Part shown: positions 56,809 to 64,000 of the stretch, piece after piece | Layout: each line of letters begins with the position of its first letter | How positions within the stretch are numbered: the stretch's first letter is position 1 | Source: Lentisphaeria bacterium | GTDB lineage: Bacteria > Verrucomicrobiota > Lentisphaeria > Victivallales > Victivallaceae | Assembly (NCBI GenBank): GCA_022009855.1 | Contig: CP091727.1 | Span: forward strand, 5,019,233-5,083,232 | DNA length: 64,000 nucleotides | Direction: 5' to 3' | Notes under the pieces: generated by a model | Databases searched by the model: none | What the model was told of the DNA's origin: nothing | Seen by the model: only the letters and a program-made list of their open reading frames with translations | Made by a program: the position numbers and the translations under genes

Positions 56809-57315
56809 ATGGCAAGAATGAAACCGCAAATGACGCCGGAACAGCAGACCGCCTATCGTCAGGCGGTCGCGCAGAAAGTGATCGACTCGATTCCGTATGA
56901 AAAGTATTGCGCGATCACACCGGAACAGGCCGCAAAACAGATCAAGGCGTGGGAGAAATCCAAAGCTGTCGATTTCAATCAGCCCCCGTCAAATCGCCGC
57001 AATGTTCCGGCACCGGAACGGGCGGTGCCGGCGAAAGCTCCGGAAGCTCCTTCCGGAGATGGATTGCGCACCCGTCACCAGCTCAACGAGTTTGTCCGGC
57101 TAGTCAAAGACGGGCGGCTGAATCCGATTTCCCGCGATAAATGGGCGACGATTTCCTCCAAAGAGATGGGCAAACTCATTTACATCGGGCAGCAGCGCGA
57201 GAAAAACGGCGAGCTTGCTCCGGCACGGGATCAGCAGGATCAGGGGAAAGAACCGGAAAAGCAGGCGAAGGCCTCCCCGGAACAGAGCGCCGCGTCCCCG
57301 TTCACGCGGCAATGA
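56809..57315 (+). CDS. Protein with two W-LT-A-type modules
   Basis: 168 residues. First copy: MTPEQQTAYRQAVAQKVID with YEKYCAITPEQAAKQIKAW; second: RTRHQLNEFVRLVKDGRL with RDKWATISSKEMGKLIYIG. A Pro/Ala linker (NVPAPERAVPAKAPEAPSG) separates them. Charged Gln/Glu-rich tail. Follows ParA by two bases. Function unknown. Confidence 0.62.
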   Translation: MARMKPQMTPEQQTAYRQAVAQKVIDSIPYEKYCAITPEQAAKQIKAWEKSKAVDFNQPPSNRRNVPAPERAVPAKAPEAPSGDGLRTRHQLNEFVRLVKDGRLNPISRDKWATISSKEMGKLIYIGQQREKNGELAPARDQQDQGKEPEKQAKASPEQSAASPFTRQ

Positions 57316-57352
57316 TTTGGATATGTGAGTCCGGTGAAAGGAGAGATACGGT

Positions 57353-58204
57353 ATGGCGGAACCGTTCAATTTTGAGTTGATTCTCATGGATTTTCTGAAA
57401 TATATGCCGGAAGCGAAACGGCACGACTACGAGCTGATGCTCCGGCGTTGCAATTTCAGTGATCCCGCCGATCCGATGTTTCCCGTCATGCTGTTTCTTC
57501 TGTTTTTTCAGGATAATCTCGCCGACCGGATGGAGGAGTTGACGGAAGAAGTCAAAGCGCAGAAAACGATTCCGCCGACGGATCACGCTGCCGCTGCGCC
57601 GGAACGGAAATCCTGCTGGAAAATCGTGGTTGCGGTTCTGATGGCAGTTCAACTGATGCTGACCGTTTTCGGCATTTTCTGCCTGATATTCCGGGATTTT
57701 CCAAGCCAACCAATCATGAATCCCGCCATTTCGCATTCCAGCGAGATTCAGAAGATCAACCGCTATTGGGATGCGAAACTGCAATATGCACAGAAAGGTA
57801 ATTTTTGTATGAACCGGCTTGATCTGATTCCCGAAGCGGAATTCATGGGAGCTGTTTTGCTGATTCTCATTTTTTTCCTGGGGCTGATGGCGCTTCAAAT
57901 CATCTGGCTTGTTCTGACCGTTCGCGGTCTGCGCAACAGCGAGAAACGGTTGGATGAAGCGACCGGACGGCTGCATCGCAACCTCACGCAGCAGAAGAAA
58001 ACGGAGGAACTCATGGCGTTCCTGAACGGTCCGCCGCCTCCGGTTCCGCCGAATACGCCGCTTCCCGACCTCACGGTTCCGGCTTCCGCTCCGAAGCAAC
58101 CTCCCGTTGCCGATGATGCGGCATGGAACGAGAAAGAAGCGGAAGAGGAACCAGTTCCGGAATCGCCGGAACAGAGCGAATCGGCAGAAGGGAAAACCTC
58201 ATGA
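57353..58204 (+). CDS. Two-helix membrane protein, unknown
   Basis: 283 residues, AAAGGAG upstream. Membrane helices IVVAVLMAVQLMLTVFGIF and AVLLILIFFLGLMALQIIW, with a 50-residue loop between and a Pro-rich acidic tail (PPPPVPPNTPLPDLTVP). N-terminus ELILMDFLKYMPEAKRHDY. No family recognised; likely part of or accessory to the transfer apparatus. Confidence 0.6.
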   Translation: MAEPFNFELILMDFLKYMPEAKRHDYELMLRRCNFSDPADPMFPVMLFLLFFQDNLADRMEELTEEVKAQKTIPPTDHAAAAPERKSCWKIVVAVLMAVQLMLTVFGIFCLIFRDFPSQPIMNPAISHSSEIQKINRYWDAKLQYAQKGNFCMNRLDLIPEAEFMGAVLLILIFFLGLMALQIIWLVLTVRGLRNSEKRLDEATGRLHRNLTQQKKTEELMAFLNGPPPPVPPNTPLPDLTVPASAPKQPPVADDAAWNEKEAEEEPVPESPEQSESAEGKTS

Positions 58205-58215
58205 GGAGCTGAAGA

Positions 58216-60751
58216 ATGTCCATCATGACCGAAGATCAGGTGAAACTCCTGCACAAATTACAGATGGCGGAAATCCCCGCATTCAAAAACATCAATCCGC
58301 TGACCCTTCAGGAAGACGAGGCGCGCGATCTGTTCCGCATGAATCTGCCGCCTCTGGAGTGGATCAATGCGGCAGCGCAAAATGAAAAACATGAACTCGT
58401 CGAGAAGCGTTTTATCGGTGTTTCCGAGAACAACTGCCGCGAGCAGATGAAGGATTGGCTGGAAAAAGAAAATTTGACTTTGCTTCAGCAGCCGAATCCG
58501 CAGTTCGGCGCGGGGGAAGCATGGCTGGAATATTTTTCCCAGCCGCTCAAGTCCGTCAATCTGAAGGCCTTGAACGATCATTTTGATCGCTGGGAAATCC
58601 CGGTTCCCAGGATTCCGGTTCCGAAGGATCAGCAGGAGGTGCTCCGGCATAAGGCGCCGGTTCCTGCGCAGGAGATTTATACCCGTCTGGATGCCGAAGA
58701 ACTCGGCCAGGAGTTACAGAAATTGCGCAGCGGCAGAAGCGTTTCCGAAGGGATTCAATTCGGATTCGCTCCCGGTGATGTCGGAACCTTCGAGGAAGAC
58801 ACCACGTTCCATACGTTTCTTTCGCCCCTGAGTGCTCCGTCCGCCAAGGAGTGGGAACGGCTGGCCGGCAGTCTCCCGGTGGAAGAACTGGTCGGACAGG
58901 TGCAGGTCGATACCGTTTTGTCGGATGTGGAATGCAAGCCCTATTATGCACTCCTGTCGCCGGAGGAGTTGCAGACGGAAATCGAATATTTTCAGGCAAA
59001 CGGCGAGTTCCGAAACGGGATTGAAATCGGTTATGCTTCAGGCGGCAAGCCGAAGGCGGAAAAATCCGTCGAGCCGCTCGTCACGGAACTTTCCGATGAG
59101 GAACTGGACCAGCTGGAAGACGGAACGTTTGCGGATTGGAACAAACTGCGCGGGCAGAAGCTGCTCGGCTTTTCCAAAGCGCAGGAGATTCCGGTGTTCC
59201 GGCGAATGAGTCCGGAAGAACTGCAGAAGGAGCTCGAATTATTTGCGGAAAGCGGCAAATTTTCCAGTCCGGATATTTCTGTCGGGCATGTTCCGGAACG
59301 GGAAACGCATAAGAAAGAGTTTCATCGCCCGTTGGTTCCGCTGTCCGAAAAAAGAGTTGACCGATCTTGCTGCGGGCAGGACGATCCGCAATCAGGACAT
59401 CCTGCTTGCGCAGAAACTGGTCTGCCGGACGCCGCAGATTCCCGGAACTGCGGTCTATGAGAAGAAATTTTCCGCTCTGGAACTGGCCTTCGATGACTGT
59501 CCGCAGAAGCGTCTTGAAATCTACGCTCAATACCGCAAGGAACAGGACGAACGGGCGTTGAATAAGGTCACACCGGAACTGCGGGCACAGATCAAGGCAC
59601 TGCAGGAGTCCGGCAAAGGACCGAAAATCGACCGGGAGAACTATCTTGCCTTTACGCGCAAAGACGCGGAAACATACATCCAAGAGCATGAGAAAAATCC
59701 GGAAAACACCTTTACGCCGACCGTATATCCCCGGCGGGCGGTTCCGAAGAATGAAGCGTTTCCGCAGTTCAAAAAATCCAATCTGTTCTCCCAGCCTCAA
59801 GCCGATTACCTGCAGCGCTCCATTCTCCGCGATCTCGCGGCGGAAGGGCATATTGCTTCTCCTGAAACCGTGGGGGAGTTTCTGGAGAAGCTGGAATTCA
59901 TAACCGATGCGCAGGCAAAGGAATTGATCAAACCGCATCTTGGCAAATCCGCGGGAACCGGTCTCCTGAACCAGTGCCGCGCCTACATGGAAAGCGGGAA
60001 GATTTTCAATGAAAAAGAAGTCAGAACCATCGCCGATGTGCAGCGGCTTTATCAGGTGAATCGCGGACTGGATTTTGACAAGAAGGCGGCACTGAAAGAT
60101 CTGATTGAAGGTGGTTACATCCAATCCAGCGATGCTCTGGCAAAAATCAAATTCACCACCGAGTTACAGGACGACGCCCTGATCGCCAAATACAGCGACG
60201 CCAGAATCGGCAGGAATCTGCGCGCCCGGATCAACGACTTGATCGATGATGCAAAAATCGGGCAGATTGCGGATGAGGATTTTCAGCAGATGAGCATTTC
60301 CAAAGGAATGCAGATTATTGCAGCCAATGCGGAAATTGAACGCTACAAACATCCGATGGCAACGCCGGGACAGATTGTTCTGTTGCAGAAAATGGAACAG
60401 CGCGGTCAGATCGACCTGCATAAAATCGACCTGACCAGGTTGCGCTTCCGGACCGCCGACCAGTGGATCAAGCAGAACATCAACAATCCCGCGCGGAATA
60501 CGCACAATCCCGATGCTCCGGCGACTGCAAAGCAGAGAGGTCTTTTAACGCTGCTGGTCAGAGAGAAGCTGATCAAAAACATTCCGTATCCGGAGTGGCG
60601 GGATATGACGGTCGATCAGGCGTCGAAGCGAATTTCCTCCGTTCCGCCCCGGCTTTTACAGCAGGCGATGGAAAAAAGAATGCTCCGCAGCGGAATGTTT
60701 CGCCTCGCCAGAGAACCTCAATGGAACGGTGAAGTGGAGAAAACGGCATGA
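58216..60751 (+). CDS. Large protein made of at least seven W-LT-A-type modules, one frameshift
   Basis: About 844 residues. A 6-A run near 59348-59353 (5 expected) joins SEKELTDLAAGRTIRNQD. The C-terminal half is a chain of module-like units: ELRAQIKALQESGKGPKI; LQRSILRDLAAEGHIASPE with FITDAQAKELI; LLNQCRAYMESGKIFNEKE; ALKDLIEGGYIQSSDALAK; INDLIDDAKIGQIADEDF; IVLLQKMEQRGQIDLHKI; ATAKQRGLLTLLVREKLI with EWRDMTVDQASKRIS. Earlier parts have SPEELQTEIEYFQANGEF and SPEELQKELELFAESGKF, a second repeated theme. No catalytic motif or membrane segment. Role unknown. Confidence 0.66.
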
Positions 60752-61002
60752 AGATGAGTCCGATGCAGAAGTATGCGATGCGCCTTTTGATCGCGAGCGG
60801 ACAAGTACGGCTTCCTGATCGCAATGCCTGGACGCAGTTGACCTCGGAAACGGCAGCGGAACAGTTGCGGCAGTTCGGCGGAGTTCAGGCCATTCTCAGG
60901 GATACCGTTTTGCCGCAACGGAGCTCATCCACAGGAGAATCGCGGCTTCCCGCCTCGAAATCCATTCTGTTTTCTCCGAAGAAATCTGAACTTGAACGCT
61001 GA
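60748..61002 (+). CDS. Single W-LT-A-module protein
   Basis: 84 residues, overlapping the previous stop (ATGA). Nearly all of it is one module: MSPMQKYAMRLLIASGQVR with NAWTQLTSETAAEQLRQFG, followed by a basic tail. Directly upstream of the coupling protein gene. Smallest stand-alone form of the module in this element. Confidence 0.6.
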   Translation: MKMSPMQKYAMRLLIASGQVRLPDRNAWTQLTSETAAEQLRQFGGVQAILRDTVLPQRSSSTGESRLPASKSILFSPKKSELER

Positions 61003-61016
61003 AAAGGATCTCCGGC

Positions 61017-62977
61017 ATGGTTATGAAAAAAGCATTCTTGATGAAATCATCTTAAATATCGAAGGCAATCCGTGGACGGTTCGCGACGCCTGTACCGGTT
61101 GCATCGTGTTCGGCATGACCGGCTCCGGCAAAAGTTCCGGGCCGCTTTACAAGATCGCACACAAATTTCTGACGCTCGGTTATGGTGGTGTGGTATTCTG
61201 CGCCAAGCCGGATGAAGCCGATACCTGGAAGAAATATGCCGCGAAAGCCCATCTGGACGATGATCCGCGCAAGCCAAGCCGGACCGGGGATCTGCTCTTT
61301 TTGAGTCAGCTGACCTTCAATTATCTCGACAGTGAAGCGAAACGTGCCGGACGTGGAGGTGGGCAGGTCGAAAACCTCGTCAATCTCTATTTGGAAATCG
61401 TCAATATGGGCAAGGACAAGCGCAATTCCGGCGGCGGCAACGAGGAGTATTGGAATAACGCCGTCAAGCAGTTGTTACGCAACGCCATCACGATTCTGCA
61501 AATGGCACAACAGCCGATCAACATTGAAAACATCCATGAAGTCATTGTCTCCGCTCCTTCTGCTTCTTCCGAAACAGTAGAAGAAAAAGGTTACTGTTCC
61601 AATTTATTGGATGTGGTTATTCCAAGAGAATTTTGCGATACGCCGGAATATCAGATTGCCCACACCTTTTCTATGAGGAATTCGCCTACCTTGACGAACG
61701 GACCCGCTCCAACACGATTTCCTCCTTTTCCGTTGCCGCAGACTCCATGCAGCGCGGGGAACTGGCACGCTGTTTTTCCGCCGAACAATCGACGCTTCAA
61801 CTGGAAGACCTCTATCGCAAGGGAAAAATCCTGATTGTCGATTACGATGTCAAATCCTGGGGACGGATCGGGCAATACGCCGCCGGCATCATCAAATACT
61901 GCTTTGAGTCCATGATCGAACGTCGGGAAGACATTGCCGACGACAATGCCCCGCCAGTCTTTTTTATGGGCGGATGAATGCCAGTTCTTCAGTCTTGAAT
62001 ACGATCAGAAGTTTCAGACGACCGCCCGTTCCAGCCGGACGCTGACCATGTATGCAACTCAAAATCTCGGCAACCTTTATGACGGTTACGGCAAGGAAAA
62101 AGCCTCCTCGCTTCTCGGCAATCTTGGCACAAAATTTTTTTGTCAGAACGGCGAATTCGAGACGAACGAATGGGCTTCCAAATCCATTGGGCAGGAAATC
62201 ATCATCCGTCAGTCCAAGACCTACGGCGATTCCAAATCATCGTCGATGAAAGGCGACGACAACAAGTCGCTGTCCTATTCCGAAGGCTATAACGAACAGA
62301 AGGACTACCGTGTCGATCCTGCTGATTTTTCCACGCTCCAGACCGGCGGGCCGCGCGGTCAATGCAAAGTCGGGTTCATTTTCTGGCAGTCGGGACGGAT
62401 TCTGAACAACGGCAATGTATTTGTTCGTTCCACCATCGAACAGGAATGCCGCCGCGTCTGCGGAGCGAAGCTCGTGCGGCATTGCCCGAAAGTTCCGACC
62501 ATCGGCAAAGGCGAGTACATCGGTGAATATCGGATTCTGCTGCCGAATGATTATTTCTGTTTTATCGCATTTCTGCTGTCGCTGGCGTTTCCTCTGACGG
62601 GATTTTTTCTTGTGCTTACGAACCGGGACATTCTCATCGGCTATTTCAATGACGTTTTCTATTGTTGTGTCAGCACGCTCTGCTTTTACATGTGGAGCGT
62701 GGTTCTGGATATTTTCTGCGCCTGCCTGAGCCGGACTCCGGCGATTCTCAAGGCTCTGTTTTCCGGCAGACCTCGCAGGGAGCAGAAGTATCTGAAAGCC
62801 GTCATCTGGCAGGACGCGGTTCTCGGCTACTACGCGATCTGCATCGGCATGACACTCTGGTTTCAATATCATCTTTTCGACTTCAAGCAGCTTGGAATCG
62901 TGCTGGCATGGTGGACGGGACTCTGCATGTTCTTCCGCTTCCTGCGCTCTTCCGGAAAACAACCAATCAAACCATAG
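61017..62977 (+). CDS. VirD4/TraG-like coupling ATPase with C-terminal membrane segments, frameshifted
   Basis: About 653 residues. AAAGGA eight bases upstream of ATG 61017; a 6-A run right after it (7 expected) brings SILDEIILNIEGNPWTV into frame. Walker A: VFGMTGSGKSSGPLYKIA; Walker B: PVFLWADECQFFSLEYD; then ATQNLGNLYDGYGKEKASS. Other breaks: a 4-T run near 61673 (5 expected) and a 6-T run near 61962-61967 (5 expected). Unusually, membrane helices lie at the C-terminus (FIAFLLSLAFPLTGFFLVL, LCFYMWSVVLDIFCACLS, GYYAICIGMTLWFQYHLF, IVLAWWTGLCMFFRFL), not the N-terminus. Links the relaxosome to the T4SS. Confidence 0.85.
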
Positions 62978-62988
62978 TGAGGTAAAAT

Positions 62989-64000
62989 ATGTTCAAATCC
63001 ACAAAAGAAGCAATGCAGTTTCTGGACGGTCTCAAGCCGTATCTGAAATCACGGATCATCGGTCAGGATCATGTGATAGACGCCATTTCGGAGAAACTCC
63101 GTTACTGGTATCTGGGAATCAGCAATCCGAACAGGCCGACGGTCTTTTTCTTCCTCGGACCGACTGGAACCGGTAAAACTGAAATCATCCGGGAGACGAT
63201 TCATTATCTCTACGGCGATGAAGAGGAGAAGCTCCTGCGGCTGGATATGTCCGAATTCGGCGAAACTGCCGGTGCCGATGTCGGTAAAAAACTGGTCGGT
63301 TATACCGAAAAGGAGCCGGGACGACTGTATGATTTTCTGGAAAAGAATACGGAAGGGGCAATCCTCTACGATGAATTTGAAAAAGCACACAAGGATATGG
63401 CGAAATACATGCTCCAGCAGATCGACGCCGGGCGTGTCACGCTCTGGAACAACAGAACCTACGATATTTCCCGCTTCCTGCTCTTTTCACCTCAAATGTC
63501 GGCGCGGAAATCTTTCAGGGAAACACGCATCTTTCGATGGCGCGCAAAACGGAAGCCGCCTGTCAGCGGCTCGTGATGATGTTCAATTCACCGGAATTTG
63601 TTGCCCGCTTCGGCAAATTCGGTTACGGGATTTTCGCCTTCAACAGTCTCAAGCCGGAACATCTGCGTCAGATCACCCGCAAATTCATTGACGACAAGCT
63701 CCAATATTTCCGAACGATCCGGGAAACACAACAGGATCGTTCCGGCTTCTTTCTGCCGGAAAACATGAATGTCCTCGGCTACTCTCCCGAAGTCGTGGAT
63801 TTTGCTCTTTTGCAGACCAATACCACCAAAAACGGCGCCCGCGAGATCCGTGACATCGTCGAACGTATGCTCAATCAGGCATATGATCTTGCACTGGTTC
63901 GTGATCCCAGCGGTAAAAATATGACCGGCTATCTCAATATCGCCCCCGTTATGGAGAATGAAATTCCCCGTGAAGCTGTTGTTCTGCAGCATGAAATTCC
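62989..64000 (+). CDS. ClpA/ClpB-like AAA+ ATPase, frameshifted, runs off window
   Basis: Start MFKSTKEAMQFLDGLKPYL. Resembles the second AAA+ module of Clp/Hsp100 proteins: IIGQDHVIDAISEKLRYW, Walker A FFLGPTGTGKTEIIRET, FGETAGADVGKKLVGY, Walker B GAILYDEFEKAHKDMAKY, and after a 4-T run near 63484 (5 expected) FFTSNVGAEIFQGN, VARFGKFGYGIFAFNSL and GAREIRDIVERMLNQAY (sensor 2 and small domain). No N-terminal domain or first AAA+ module. As last visible gene of the transfer operon it could remodel the relaxosome or transfer complex. The end lies outside the window. Confidence 0.8.

Noticed and set aside
59081..60124. 347-residue open frame on the minus strand
   Set aside because: Shadow of the module-repeat protein gene at 58216-60751.

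Overview
The window reads as one large conjugative element (integrative element or plasmid, about 7.8 kb to the right end) whose left side abuts a stretch of insertion sequences. No rRNA, tRNA, integrase or CRISPR array was seen. The host looks like a Gram-negative, probably gut-associated bacterium: signal peptides, lipoboxes and a VirB/Trb-type envelope secretion system are present. The single chromosomal-type gene, a GG-motif FAD oxidoreductase, would fit the Lentisphaerota/PVC group (for example Victivallis), but that is only an inference.

Layout. 1-7.7 kb: an IS graveyard. It holds an IS5-type transposase running off the left edge, a broken FAD oxidoreductase, a decayed IS5 fragment, two near-identical 960-bp IS5-like elements (one inserted inside, the other in the stop codon of, an IS630-type transposase gene), an IS110-type transposase and another DDE transposase. 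7.8-11.9 kb: a small helix-turn-helix gene, a palindrome-rich candidate oriT and a MobF relaxase-helicase. 12-15.9 kb: gene remnants, a ParB-like protein, an AT-rich two-gene cargo cassette and the C-terminal half of a primase/helicase-type protein. 15.9-39.4 kb: a long, mostly minus-strand maintenance block. It holds a giant DNA methyltransferase-helicase fusion (DarB-like architecture), a sliding clamp (DnaN), a PRTRC cassette (ThiF, B, F, C, E) and about twenty small unknown proteins. A KilA-N gene and a NUC1-type endonuclease lie in it on the opposite strand. 39.6 kb: an XRE-type regulator. 40.6-64 kb: a single plus-strand transfer operon coding for VirB2-, VirB3-, VirB4-, VirB5-, VirB6-, two VirB8-, VirB9- and VirB10-like proteins, a giant coiled-coil exported protein, lipoproteins, a ParA-like ATPase, a VirD4-like coupling protein and a ClpB-like AAA+ ATPase.

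Three observations stand out. (1) A short module with the pattern T-x2-Q ... W-x2-L-T-x3-A-x2-L-I recurs at least 16 times in seven different genes, up to seven times in one protein. (2) Nine minus-strand leaders carry a nested, two-tier hairpin whose sequence differs each time while the pairing is kept. The plus-strand endonuclease has an even more elaborate leader that could hide its ribosome binding site. (3) Almost every long gene is interrupted by one-base changes, mostly in short homopolymers. The two IS copies differ from each other in exactly this way, so most of these shifts are probably sequencing errors. I therefore annotate such genes as one CDS and give the shift positions.

How it works together, by inference: the relaxase nicks at oriT, VirD4 hands the DNA to the T4SS, and the minus-strand block protects (methyltransferase-helicase), replicates or stabilises (DnaN, PRTRC, ParA/ParB-like) and regulates the element.
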